From JAAGZL01 sp050291365 (lineage in GTDB: Bacteria; Pseudomonadota; Gammaproteobacteria; Chromatiales; Chromatiaceae), in NCBI GenBank assembly GCA_050291365.1, contig JBNKJS010000012.1:124001-188000 (forward strand): DNA of 64,000 bases, written 5' to 3'. Of the stretch, positions 32,483 to 41,357 are shown piece by piece (position 1 is the stretch's first letter; the number at the start of each line of letters is the position of its first letter). A program made the position numbers and the translations under genes. The notes below the pieces were generated by a model. That model saw only the letters and a list, made by a program, of their open reading frames with translations. It was not told where the DNA came from and did no database searches.

Positions 32483-34978
32483 ATGAGTGAGTTGCTCCAA
32501 GATAACGAAGACAATCCCAATCTCTGCTTCCACTGCCACTTACCCAACCCTCCCGGGGTTGAGGTAAGTGCGGATGTGGAAGGGGTTCACCGCGAGTTCT
32601 GCTGCCACGGTTGTAAGTCTGTGTGTGAAGCGATCTACGCCGCCGGCCTCGAGGGATTCTATAAGCGCACCCCGGAAGAGGGTGGTATGGCTCCGCCTCC
32701 AGAAATTCCCGAACAGCTGGCCCTCTATGATATAGATGAGGTGCAGGAAGAGTATGTTGACTCTCTTGATGAGTCACGGGAAATTAACCTGATGGTTGAG
32801 GGGATTCACTGCGCTGCCTGTGTCTGGCTAATAGAAAATAGCCTGCGCCCTATGCCGGGGATAGAGAAGGCCGAAGTGAATCTCACCTCCAGGCGTCTGA
32901 AACTCAGGTGGAATAATCAACAGGTCAAGCTCTCCAAGATTATGAAACGTCTTGGTGATGTTGGATATGCCTCTGTACCCTATGATCCGCTAAAGGCCGA
33001 GGATTCCGTAAAGTATCAGAATCGGCATCTGCTCTACCGTATGGCTTTTGCCGGTTTTGGCATGATGAACCTATTGTGGATCTCTATCTCGCTGTATAGC
33101 GGGGCTGATCAGGGTGAATTTCGTCAACTGTTCCACTGGGCTGGTTTTGCCCTGGCCACTCCTGTTCTGCTCTATTCTGGATACCCATTCTACAGATCGG
33201 CATGGACCAGCCTTAAACAGCTCCACTTGGGGATGGATTTACCCATTTCCATAGGTGCAAGCATAACCTATCTCTATTCTGTCTATGTGACAGTCACCGG
33301 CAGTGTCCTGGGCGAAGTTTATTATGACACTGTGGTTAATTTTATGTTTGTAATCTTGGTGGGTCGTTACCTAGAGGCGATCTCCAAGCGCCAGGCCCTG
33401 GCCTCCACCCAACGCCTGTTGGATCTACAGCCAAAGGTAGCAACTGTTCAGAGGGATGGAGGAGAGGAGATAGTACCCATTCGCTCGGTAAAGATAGGAG
33501 AGCATGTTCTGGTTCGGCCAGGTGAGAGTATACCTGTTGATGGGGTAGTGATAGAGGGTAATAGTAGTGCCGATGAGTCCTTGCTAACTGGTGAATCTGA
33601 GGCGGTTAGCAAGATGGTTGGGGATAGTGTCTCAGCAGGCACCATTAACAAAACTGGCGCACTCGTGATTGAAGTAGAGGGGCTGCTGAAGAACACGGCC
33701 CTTGGTCGCATTATCCATCTGGTAGAGGAGGCTCAAGCCAGTAAGGCACCGATTCAGCGTTTGGCCGATCGTATTGTCCCTTGGTTTGTGGCAGTAACCC
33801 TGAGTCTGGCAACTATTACCTTTATCTGGTGGATAGGCACTGACTTTGAGATGGCGCTGATGGCGTCTACCGCAGTTTTGATTATCACCTGTCCCTGTGC
33901 TTTCGGATTGGCTACGCCATTGTCTATATCAGTTGCATCCGGCTTAGGTGCCAGGCATGGAATACTGGTGAAAACCGGTGAGGTGCTGGAGACCTTCTCA
34001 TCAACTAGCCATTTTGTATTTGATAAGACTGGCACCCTTACTGAAGGCCGTATGGGGGTAAGTTCCATTTATGTTGAGGGGCAGGTCTGGCGGCATGGTG
34101 AAGAGATGCCTAAAGAGATAGGGAGCATGCTTTCCAGTCTGGCTGCTGTGGAGCGATATTCAGAACATCCAGTGGCTACAGCGATTTTAGAATGTGCCAA
34201 GGATGCTGGAGTTGTTTTTGAAGCTTCGGTAGATGATTTTGCGAGTAAGCCGGGGTTTGGCATATCCGGTGTTGTTAATGGCCATACCCTAGTAGCCGGA
34301 ACATCGGTCTATATGGACCAGTGTCAAGTAAAACGTAATGCCGAGCTTGAAACTGCCCAGAACGAACTGGATAAGTTGGGAATTGGCTCGCTCTGCTGTG
34401 CCATCGATGGAATAGAGCTGGCCTTGCTAGCAGTAGAGGATAGTCTGCGCCCTGATGCCCAAGAACTGATATCAGATCTGAAACAGGATGGTATGCAACT
34501 TACCATGATCAGTGGCGATCGCCGCCACGCCGCGGAGGCCCTGGCCCAGCGCCTGGGAGGGATAGAGGTCCTGGCCGAGGTTTTGCCTGAGGACAAGGAT
34601 CGTGAAATTAAGAAGTTGCAGGCTGGAGGCCATAAGGTGGCTATGGTTGGTGATGGAGTGAACGATGCTCCTGCAATGGTGCGCTCGGATGTGGGGATTG
34701 CCCTGGGTTCGGGCACAGATGTATCCATTGCCAGCGCCGATATAGTGCTTGTGGGAAATGAACTTAAGGATGTGCGTTTGGCCTCAGAACTGTCACGACG
34801 TACATTGCGCACAATTCGTCAGAATATCGGTATTGCATTCATGTATAATGTGATTATGGTGCCACTGGCTATGGCGGCAATCGTCACGCCACTGGTGGCA
34901 GCCATATCTATGCCAATCAGCTCACTGTTGGTAATTGGAAATGCGGCGCGTATTCGCACCATGTTCGGAGATAAATAG
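32483..34978 (+). CDS. ccoI: Copper-exporting P1B-type ATPase CcoI (FixI)
   Basis: The 831-residue pump has an N-terminal cysteine-rich extension (CFHCHLPNP and FCCHGCKSVCE), a heavy-metal-associated domain with GIHCAACVW, the intramembrane ITCPCAFGLATP site, the phosphorylation motif DKTGTLTEG, and GDGVNDAPAM. This is the CopA2/FixI type, which exports copper slowly for cbb3 assembly rather than for detoxification. It lies 42 bp after fixH and 3 bp before ccoS. Confidence 0.95.
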   Translation: MSELLQDNEDNPNLCFHCHLPNPPGVEVSADVEGVHREFCCHGCKSVCEAIYAAGLEGFYKRTPEEGGMAPPPEIPEQLALYDIDEVQEEYVDSLDESREINLMVEGIHCAACVWLIENSLRPMPGIEKAEVNLTSRRLKLRWNNQQVKLSKIMKRLGDVGYASVPYDPLKAEDSVKYQNRHLLYRMAFAGFGMMNLLWISISLYSGADQGEFRQLFHWAGFALATPVLLYSGYPFYRSAWTSLKQLHLGMDLPISIGASITYLYSVYVTVTGSVLGEVYYDTVVNFMFVILVGRYLEAISKRQALASTQRLLDLQPKVATVQRDGGEEIVPIRSVKIGEHVLVRPGESIPVDGVVIEGNSSADESLLTGESEAVSKMVGDSVSAGTINKTGALVIEVEGLLKNTALGRIIHLVEEAQASKAPIQRLADRIVPWFVAVTLSLATITFIWWIGTDFEMALMASTAVLIITCPCAFGLATPLSISVASGLGARHGILVKTGEVLETFSSTSHFVFDKTGTLTEGRMGVSSIYVEGQVWRHGEEMPKEIGSMLSSLAAVERYSEHPVATAILECAKDAGVVFEASVDDFASKPGFGISGVVNGHTLVAGTSVYMDQCQVKRNAELETAQNELDKLGIGSLCCAIDGIELALLAVEDSLRPDAQELISDLKQDGMQLTMISGDRRHAAEALAQRLGGIEVLAEVLPEDKDREIKKLQAGGHKVAMVGDGVNDAPAMVRSDVGIALGSGTDVSIASADIVLVGNELKDVRLASELSRRTLRTIRQNIGIAFMYNVIMVPLAMAAIVTPLVAAISMPISSLLVIGNAARIRTMFGDK

Positions 34979-34981
34979 AGA

Positions 34982-35185
34982 ATGGACGTGATATACGGTT
35001 TGATGCCGTTAATGATATTCCTTGGCCTTGTGTCTGTAGCCGTGCTGTTTTGGGCTGCGCGCAGTGGACAGTTCGATGATATGGATGGCGATGCCAGTCG
35101 TATCCTGATGGATGAAGATATCTCTCCTGCGCCTAAGCAAAAAGATGCTAGCGAGGATGAAGAGAGCGAGCCATCCCCAAAATAG
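34982..35185 (+). CDS. ccoS: cbb3 oxidase maturation protein CcoS
   Basis: A 67-residue protein with an N-terminal membrane helix (LMPLMIFLGLVSVAVLFWA) followed by AARSGQFDDMDGDASRIL, the conserved CcoS motif in which the helix is followed by QFDD. The acidic tail is longer than in many homologues. CcoS is needed for cofactor insertion into cbb3. Last gene of ccoG-fixH-ccoI-ccoS. Confidence 0.93.
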   Translation: MDVIYGLMPLMIFLGLVSVAVLFWAARSGQFDDMDGDASRILMDEDISPAPKQKDASEDEESEPSPK

Positions 35186-35194
35186 TCAGCTAGT

Positions 35195-35869
35195 TCACCT
35201 GTTTTCCGATTCCAGCTTCATCAGTGGCTTTGTGGCCTCTTCAAACTTGGTTGGGTTGAGGTACTGAAATACCTCTTTGCCATCTGGATTAAGCGCTATA
35301 TCCAGTCCAATTCTGGGATAGAGCCAGTGCTCAATACCAGATTTCTCTTTTATGATTGACTTGGGTTTGCCAAAGAGATTTTCAATTAACTCACCCTCAA
35401 GATCAGCTGCTGGAAGGTATGTTATCTGCTGGATGATGGCATTTGTTACAGCCTCTCTATCGGTAGATGAAATATTTACTTTCTTTGTTCCATCGCCCAA
35501 CTGGCTGATACGCGCACCCCTTTGATACATCTCCTCCAGCTTCTTTTCATCAAAAGATAGACTCATAACCAGGTCGGCCTTAATTCCGCTGATAATAAGA
35601 CGATTAAAATAGCCTTCAATGGATATATCCTTTTGCGGTGAAACAAAAAGGTTTACTTCCCAATCATTTTGGAAAATTTGACGAGCATCTTCCATGGTGC
35701 TCTTACCAAGGGTAATACCAAGCACCTTGGATGTTCCATTTGGTAGGATCTCAACATTCCATGGTAGCAGTGGTTTCTTATCTGGTGTTTTTCCTGTTGG
35801 AAATGCGAATAAGATTGCGATAGCTAGCAGTGCAAACCCCAGGACCGAAAAAGCTATTTTTTTATCCAA
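35195..35869 (-). CDS. Membrane-anchored periplasmic protein of unknown function
   Basis: A 224-residue protein with one N-terminal hydrophobic segment (IAFSVLGFALLAIAILFAF) and a soluble remainder with no cysteine and no motif that I can assign. A segment VLGITLGKSTMEDARQIF recalls the repeated 'G.tlG.s..d....f' pattern of small periplasmic or lipoprotein domains, which suggests a binding or folding role only. It is convergent with ccoS (9 bp apart) and divergent from the Sel1/SPOR gene. Confidence 0.65.
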   Translation of the reverse strand: MDKKIAFSVLGFALLAIAILFAFPTGKTPDKKPLLPWNVEILPNGTSKVLGITLGKSTMEDARQIFQNDWEVNLFVSPQKDISIEGYFNRLIISGIKADLVMSLSFDEKKLEEMYQRGARISQLGDGTKKVNISSTDREAVTNAIIQQITYLPAADLEGELIENLFGKPKSIIKEKSGIEHWLYPRIGLDIALNPDGKEVFQYLNPTKFEEATKPLMKLESENR

Positions 35870-35958
35870 TTTGACCTCGGCGGTGTGATATTTAAGGCAA
35901 CCAATGATACATTATTAAACAGCATATTGCTGTATCGTAAAAAAGACTAAGGTGCCTT

Positions 35959-37035
35959 ATGTCCCTAACAATATCGAAAACAATAATTATTTTGACGATA
36001 CTACTCCTAATCTCCCACCGGGCGATATCAAGTCCACTTGAAGAGGGTTTTCTTGCCTACAAACAGGGAGATGTAGAGCTTGCTCAGGAAAAGTGGCTGG
36101 CATTGGCGATAAAAGGTGATGTCAGGGCGCAGTTTTTTCTTAGTGTGCTTTTTGACAAGCAATCAAAGGGTCCACAAGGTCAAGATAACGCCAAACGTTG
36201 GATAACGGCATCTGCCAATAATGGTTTTGTTCCAGCTCAATTCAATCTTGGTAACAACTTTCATAAGGGTAAATATGGCCCCGCTAATAACAAAATGGCT
36301 GAGTACTGGTGGAATCAGGCGGCTGTTCAGGGTTTTCCTGAGGCGCAATATCAACTTGCCACCCTCTATTACTGGGGTAAGCGCGGGGTAGAGCGGAATC
36401 TAAAAGAGGCCTTCTACTGGTTTGAGCAGGCGTCAAAAGGGGGCCATAAGGATGCTGTAGATGCAGTACTACTCATGCGTGCAGGGGAGCAGCTTTCGCC
36501 AACAGATGCAGCTGGCCTCGCCAATATTGCCTACGATGACGAGAGGATCGTATCTAAATTGTCATTAGATTCCGATCAGTTGGCATTAGTAAAACAGCAA
36601 AAGAAACTAATGGCTAATGTGCCGAAACAATCATTAACAGCTGCACCAGAATCTGAAGTCTTGCCGAAGCAGGATAAGTCTAAAACTGCGTCGATCTCTG
36701 CCCCTAAGGAGCAGCCGGAGGAGGTGATTCCTGAGATCAATGTAGCAGTGACGAAACAGCCTGAGAAGGATTGGGTATCAAGACAGCCGCCAGCAAACTA
36801 CACCATACAACTGTTTGCTTCTACCAGTTTGAAGGAGTGTGAGGAGTATATTAGACATTTCTTTCAAACCTATCAGTTGGGCGCCCATTCGCAATCTTTC
36901 ACCAAAAAAGGCCGTAAATATTGTGCCGCAATATATGGAAGTTACGGAAGTTATTCGCAAGCGAAGGGCAGACTGAGTCAGTTGCCGCGCAAGATAAGAC
37001 GGGCTAAGCCATGGATCAGGAAGATGGCGAGATAG
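35959..37035 (+). CDS. Sel1-repeat protein with C-terminal SPOR domain
   Basis: The 358-residue product has a signal peptide (ending SHRAISS), three to four Sel1-type repeats between about residues 35 and 165 (AQFNLGNNFHKGKYG, AQYQLATLYYWGKRG), a Lys/Pro/Glu-rich linker (about 205-270) and a SPOR domain starting YTIQLFASTSLKECEEYI. SPOR domains bind denuded septal peptidoglycan, so a role in division or wall remodelling in the periplasm is likely. It ends at a bidirectional terminator. Confidence 0.85.
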   Translation: MSLTISKTIIILTILLLISHRAISSPLEEGFLAYKQGDVELAQEKWLALAIKGDVRAQFFLSVLFDKQSKGPQGQDNAKRWITASANNGFVPAQFNLGNNFHKGKYGPANNKMAEYWWNQAAVQGFPEAQYQLATLYYWGKRGVERNLKEAFYWFEQASKGGHKDAVDAVLLMRAGEQLSPTDAAGLANIAYDDERIVSKLSLDSDQLALVKQQKKLMANVPKQSLTAAPESEVLPKQDKSKTASISAPKEQPEEVIPEINVAVTKQPEKDWVSRQPPANYTIQLFASTSLKECEEYIRHFFQTYQLGAHSQSFTKKGRKYCAAIYGSYGSYSQAKGRLSQLPRKIRRAKPWIRKMAR

Positions 37036-37052
37036 GCAGTAATCTCATCTGT

Positions 37053-37087
37053 AAAAAAAGGGTAAGAGTATTTCCTACCCTTTTTTT
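37053..37087. terminator. Bidirectional terminator between convergent genes
   Basis: AAAAAAAGGGTA pairs with TACCCTTTTTTT over an 11-base loop, giving a T-run on both strands. It lies 17 bp after the Sel1/SPOR gene and 6 bp after the stop of the convergent DUF3617 gene. Confidence 0.9.
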
Positions 37088-37093
37088 CATTAG

Positions 37094-37537
37094 TTACTCG
37101 GTGCTTTGCTTATTGGGTTGTTCTGTTTCCTTGCAGGGCCCTAGTCTTTTGCCGCTCATTTTGGAGGACATAAGCATGCCTTGTGCATGCACCTTGACCT
37201 CGCCATGTGCGGTATCTCCGTTGTAGAACATCTTGCCGGTACTGGCAACTGGACCTTGAGGTGACTTGCAGGTCATGGCCCAGGAAACGCTGTCCTTGCT
37301 GGTTTTTAGTTCCTTTATTTCGCACTTTTGTCCAGGTTTTTTGCTATTGGGTACTAAATCGTTTTTGCCAAGACATTTTCTATTAACGGTTGGGCTCATT
37401 TGCTTAGGCATGTTGGGGATGTTCATCTCTGCAGTCCACTCCCACAGCCCTGGATTCATATTGACTTCAGGTGCGTCTGCCATGCTTGTGGAACAACATA
37501 TGGTGGTAAATATGGCTGCTAGAATTTTACGATGCAT
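37094..37537 (-). CDS. DUF3617 domain-containing secreted protein
   Basis: A 147-residue protein with a signal peptide (ending STSMA) and the DUF3617 pattern NPGLWEWTAEMNIP near the N-terminus, then RKCLGKNDLVP, and CEIKELKTSKDSVSWAMTCKS, ending in a segment on reduced expression of 'MSSKMSGKRLGPC'. Four conserved cysteines suggest disulfides. The family is periplasmic and of unknown function, with a fold related to lipid-binding lipocalin-like proteins by guess only. Confidence 0.8.
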   Translation of the reverse strand: MHRKILAAIFTTICCSTSMADAPEVNMNPGLWEWTAEMNIPNMPKQMSPTVNRKCLGKNDLVPNSKKPGQKCEIKELKTSKDSVSWAMTCKSPQGPVASTGKMFYNGDTAHGEVKVHAQGMLMSSKMSGKRLGPCKETEQPNKQSTE

Positions 37538-37713
37538 GGTCTCCTCCGTTTAGATTATTTCTGTTGGCAATTATGTTTGATTCTATCCTTTTTTTATTGC
37601 TATTGGTATGAACTGATCGTGAAATTGGCAGATACTGGATAGTGTTCTTGACAGTCGTTTGTCACCGGCTTACCTTTCTACCCACTTTATAATACGCATG
37701 GATATACAACATA

Positions 37714-39684
37714 ATGAAAAGTCTCTGGAATCAAGTTGATGCCGCAAAATGCGAAGACGATATACAGCTCAGGGTTTATACCTCACGTCTGCTGGGGAGC
37801 AATCCTGAACTAGTATTGCATGGAGGTGGTAACACCTCAGTAAAGATTCGAGAGACCAATCTGCTGGGGGTAGAGGAGGATATTCTTTATGTAAAGGGTT
37901 CGGGCTGGGACCTGGCTACCATAGAGGCCCCTGGCTTCACCCCAATCCGCCTGGATCATCTGCTGAAGTTGGCTAAGCTGGAATACCTGTCAGATACCCA
38001 GATGGTGAATGAACTGAAAACCCAGCAGACCATTGCCAGCGCACCCACCGGATCGATAGAGGCGATCCTGCATGCGGTGTTGCCGTTTAAATATGTGGAT
38101 CACACCCACGCCAATGCGGTGGTTACCATCACTAATCTGCCCAATGGAGAGGAGCTCATTCGTGAGATCTATGGTGATGAGATTGTGATCATCCCCTATG
38201 TCATGCCTGGGTTTGATCTGGCTAGGGTGGTTGCAGAGCGCTATGCCGCAGAGGCAAGTGCCAGTACCCGTGGTCTGGTGCTGATGAATCATGGGATTTT
38301 CTCCTTCGCTGATGATGCACGCATATCTTATGAAACCATGATTGAACTGGTGGACAGGGCGGAGCAGTATCTGCAGAGCAAGAATGCCTGGGAGCTTTCT
38401 CCAGCTAAGTCCGATGTAGAGCCTTTTGATATTGCAGTGGTAGCAGAGTTGAGACGGCAGATATCTCAAGCGGCCGGCAATCCGATGCTAATGACTATTG
38501 ATCGCTCCCCTGAGGCCATCTTCTTTTGTCGCCGGGATGATCTGGGCCGGATCAGCCAGCAGGGACCGGCGACCCCGGATCATGTGATACGCACTAAGCG
38601 TGTGCCTATGTTGGGTCGTGACCTGGACTCCTACGTTGAGGCCTATCGCTCATACTTTAAGGAGAACGCACCTAACTCCCGACAGGAGGTGAGCATACTG
38701 GACCAGGCGCCCAGGGTGATCCTTGATTCTGAACTGGGGATGATAACTGCGGGAAGGAGTATTAAAGAGGCGAACATAAACGCAGATATCTACCGCCATA
38801 CCATGCAGATCATACAGAGGGCGGAACTAGCCGATAGCTGGACCGCGTTACCGGCGGATAAGATCTTCGAGGTGGAGTATTGGGAGTTGGAGCAGGCCAA
38901 GCTGCGAAAAGGCGGCGCTACGCCAGAACTGCAGGGCGAGGTTGCCCTGGTTACCGGGGCTGCGTCCGGGATTGGCAAGGCCTGTGTGGAGTCGCTTCTG
39001 GCTCGCGGTGCAGCCGTGATTGGTCTGGATCTGGATGGATCCATTGAAACCTTGCTGGAGCAGCCTGCGTTTCTGGGCATCCGTTGTGATGTTACTGATT
39101 CCAGCGCTATAAAAGTCGCCCTACAAAGGGGAGTAGAGCAGTTTGGCGGGCTGGATATACTGATCCTAAACGCCGGTATATTTCCTGGAGGCGCTAAAAT
39201 ATCAGAGCTGGATGATGCTCTCTGGCGCAGGGTAATGGAGGTCAATCTGGATGCGAATATGGCCTTGATGCGCGAATGTTATCCGCTGCTGAAGCTGGCC
39301 CCGAACCACGGCAGGGTAGTGGTGATCGGCTCCAAGAATGTACCGGCCCCTGGCCCTGGTGCCGCCGCCTATTCCGCCTCCAAGGCCGCCCTGAATCAGC
39401 TTGCTCGCATTGCTGCTCTGGAGTGGGGTGCTGACGGTATCCGTATCAATACCCTGCATCCGGATGCGGTGTTCGATACAGGAGTATGGACCGAAGAGGT
39501 GCTACAAAATCGAGCTGATCATTATGGGATGACAGTACAGGAGTATAAGACCAAGAATCTGCTCAAGACCGAGATCTGTTCCAGGGATGTAGCGGAACTT
39601 GCCGCGGCTATCTGTGGGCCGCTGTTTGCCAAAACCACCGCCGCCCAGATTCCGGTCGACGGTGGTAATGACAGGGTTGTGTAG
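37714..39684 (+). CDS. Bifunctional class II aldolase / short-chain dehydrogenase
   Basis: This 656-residue fusion has an N-terminal class II aldolase domain (about residues 1-400; zinc ligands in HTHANAVV and LMNHGIFSF, plus HGGGNTSVK) and a C-terminal SDR domain (about 405-656) with GAASGIGKA for NAD binding, LNAGIFPGG, and the catalytic YSASKAALNQ. The fusion is known as a rhamnulose-1-phosphate aldolase/lactaldehyde dehydrogenase type in sugar breakdown. No rhamnose or fucose genes are nearby, so the substrate stays open. Confidence 0.88.
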   Translation: MKSLWNQVDAAKCEDDIQLRVYTSRLLGSNPELVLHGGGNTSVKIRETNLLGVEEDILYVKGSGWDLATIEAPGFTPIRLDHLLKLAKLEYLSDTQMVNELKTQQTIASAPTGSIEAILHAVLPFKYVDHTHANAVVTITNLPNGEELIREIYGDEIVIIPYVMPGFDLARVVAERYAAEASASTRGLVLMNHGIFSFADDARISYETMIELVDRAEQYLQSKNAWELSPAKSDVEPFDIAVVAELRRQISQAAGNPMLMTIDRSPEAIFFCRRDDLGRISQQGPATPDHVIRTKRVPMLGRDLDSYVEAYRSYFKENAPNSRQEVSILDQAPRVILDSELGMITAGRSIKEANINADIYRHTMQIIQRAELADSWTALPADKIFEVEYWELEQAKLRKGGATPELQGEVALVTGAASGIGKACVESLLARGAAVIGLDLDGSIETLLEQPAFLGIRCDVTDSSAIKVALQRGVEQFGGLDILILNAGIFPGGAKISELDDALWRRVMEVNLDANMALMRECYPLLKLAPNHGRVVVIGSKNVPAPGPGAAAYSASKAALNQLARIAALEWGADGIRINTLHPDAVFDTGVWTEEVLQNRADHYGMTVQEYKTKNLLKTEICSRDVAELAAAICGPLFAKTTAAQIPVDGGNDRVV

Positions 39685-39706
39685 GAGCCCGCTTCTGCGT
39701 GCGATA
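39680..39706 (+). repeat. REP-like element TGTAGGAGCCC (copy 3, degenerate)
   Basis: TGTAGGAGCCCGC starts inside the last codon of the aldolase/dehydrogenase gene, and its right arm is degenerate (GCGTGCGATA). It belongs to the same family as 16989-17012 and supplies the TAG stop of the gene. Confidence 0.5.
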
Positions 39707-39773
39707 ACTATCGCCCAGATTCGAGGCCCCTAGATGAAACCACCGGATTTGCTGGTGGTGTTGAACATTAGAT

Positions 39774-40286
39774 CTATTTTTTTAGGCTGCCTATTGCTGC
39801 AGTAAATCCGTTCAGAGAGATAGGGAAGGCGAGCTGTTTTTGTTGTGGGGTTAAGAAGGCAACTATTAATTTCTTACCTCCTTTCATTTTGGTGATCATT
39901 TTGTCATCCATTTGAAGCCTGGTCTGGCATCCATCCTGGATGCACTGTATGAAAGGGGCTCTGGCGCTCTCTTCAGCTTCGTCCACCTTTATCTGTATGC
40001 CGGCCGGCAGGAATACCCCCAGAGGCAGGGTGATTACCATAACCGGTTTCTCTATTTTTGGCAGATAGGCGATTGTTGCGTCAGCGATTCTTTTGTCATT
40101 TTCCTTGCTGGATATTCGCTGGAAAATAAAGCATATCTCCTTGTCGGCTCCTTGTGGTTTTTCACATTTGTAGCCCCAATCCTTGAAGCTCTTAGACTTC
40201 TCTGCTTCTGCTGCCTGCAATGGCATGGTGCCGAGAATGAACACGAGTGCTGTGATCAGGCCGGTTTTTATTGAGTGTAAGGACAT
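39774..40286 (-). CDS. Invasion-associated locus B (IalB) family protein
   Basis: From ATG 40286 (TAGGA 8 bp upstream) a 170-residue secreted protein is read, with a signal peptide (ending TMPLQA-AEAEK). The mature domain shows the IalB pattern: FKDWGYKCEKPQ, CFIFQRISSKE, LPLGVFLPAGIQIKVD and FIQCIQDGCQTRL. Four cysteines suggest two disulfides. The family is widespread in free-living proteobacteria despite its name, and its role is not defined. Confidence 0.83.
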   Translation of the reverse strand: MSLHSIKTGLITALVFILGTMPLQAAEAEKSKSFKDWGYKCEKPQGADKEICFIFQRISSKENDKRIADATIAYLPKIEKPVMVITLPLGVFLPAGIQIKVDEAEESARAPFIQCIQDGCQTRLQMDDKMITKMKGGKKLIVAFLTPQQKQLAFPISLNGFTAAIGSLKK

Positions 40287-40607
40287 TTTTATGGTTCCTA
40301 TGATGATTCGTATCCAATTTCTGTTCATTTAAAAAAGTGATTAGCATAACCATATGTGTGGATGAATGCCACGGGTAATGCGTTTTTACCTAGCTGCAAT
40401 TCTTTGCCGGTAACCGGCAATCTTGTATTGCAGAACCTTATTCCTGGTCATCATAACTTATTGATTATAAACATATAGGAATCTGTTTCTTGCATTTATT
40501 CCCCTGTCTGTTGCTGTAATTGCTACTGGTCTGGTTATTGCAGATTTAAGGGTGTCGATAGTTTTATTCATAATTAGGCCTTTTCTCTGGGGCCATAGGA
40601 GCTTGTC
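40287..40607. other. 320-bp intergenic region between divergent genes
   Basis: No gene is seen here. The only structured signal is the short palindrome TTGCCGGTAACCGGCAA at 40404-40420. The stretch should contain the promoters of the IalB-like gene (minus) and the DUF547 gene (plus), but none stands out. Confidence 0.5.
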
Positions 40608-41357
40608 ATGTCCTTATTCAGATTGCTGTTTCTATTGTTATTCTCAGTCCTGATCATGCTATCAACCCCGGTTGCGTCAAAAGAACCTGGCTGGTCAGAT
40701 TATAGGGTTTTATTACAGCGTTATGTGAAACCAGGTGTACGTGGTGGCGTTCAGGTAAATCTGGTTGATTACTCCGGTATTGCCCGGGATCCGCGCTGGA
40801 AAAAAGTTTTGAGCAGGTTGGCGCAATATCCTGAGCATCAGCTCAGGACTAAAAGGGAACGCACCGCATTCTATATAAATGCCTACAACATCATGACCAT
40901 TCAGCTTGTGGTGAAGAATTGGCCCCTGAAAAGTATTCGGGATATCGGTAGTTTCTTTTCTCCGGTATGGAAGAAAAATGCTGGTTTGGTGGCAGGTAAG
41001 ATGGTCTCATTAAGCGATATTGGTCAGAAGAAGTTGAGGCCATTGAATGAGATCCGCAGCTACTTTGCTTTGGCATGTGGTTCTGCCAGTTGTCCTGATC
41101 TGAGAAGGCAGCCATATACAGCAGGGCAACTTAACAGACAGCTGGATGATCAGACCAGACGTTTCCTCAATAACAGGAGCAAGGGGCTGGCCAAGAGCGG
41201 GAGCAAGGTACGGGTGTCCAAGCTGTTTTCATGGTTTGAGCATGACTTTAACCGCTACGGTGGAGTGCGGGCATTTGTGAAGCGCTATAGGACTATTCCC
41301 GACCGCATAACATTGTGGGCTGATCTGCCATATAACTGGAGTATCAACGGGAGTTAG
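40608..41357 (+). CDS. DUF547 domain-containing secreted protein
   Basis: The 249-residue product has a signal peptide (ending STPVA) and a DUF547 domain marked by RTAFYINAYNIMTIQLV, IRDIGSFFSPVWK, EIRSYFALACGSASCPDLR and FSWFEHDF. The family is secreted or periplasmic with a possible catalytic Cys/His arrangement related to transglutaminase-like folds, but no activity is established. Its stop overlaps the stop of the convergent mltD by 4 bp. Confidence 0.87.
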   Translation: MSLFRLLFLLLFSVLIMLSTPVASKEPGWSDYRVLLQRYVKPGVRGGVQVNLVDYSGIARDPRWKKVLSRLAQYPEHQLRTKRERTAFYINAYNIMTIQLVVKNWPLKSIRDIGSFFSPVWKKNAGLVAGKMVSLSDIGQKKLRPLNEIRSYFALACGSASCPDLRRQPYTAGQLNRQLDDQTRRFLNNRSKGLAKSGSKVRVSKLFSWFEHDFNRYGGVRAFVKRYRTIPDRITLWADLPYNWSINGS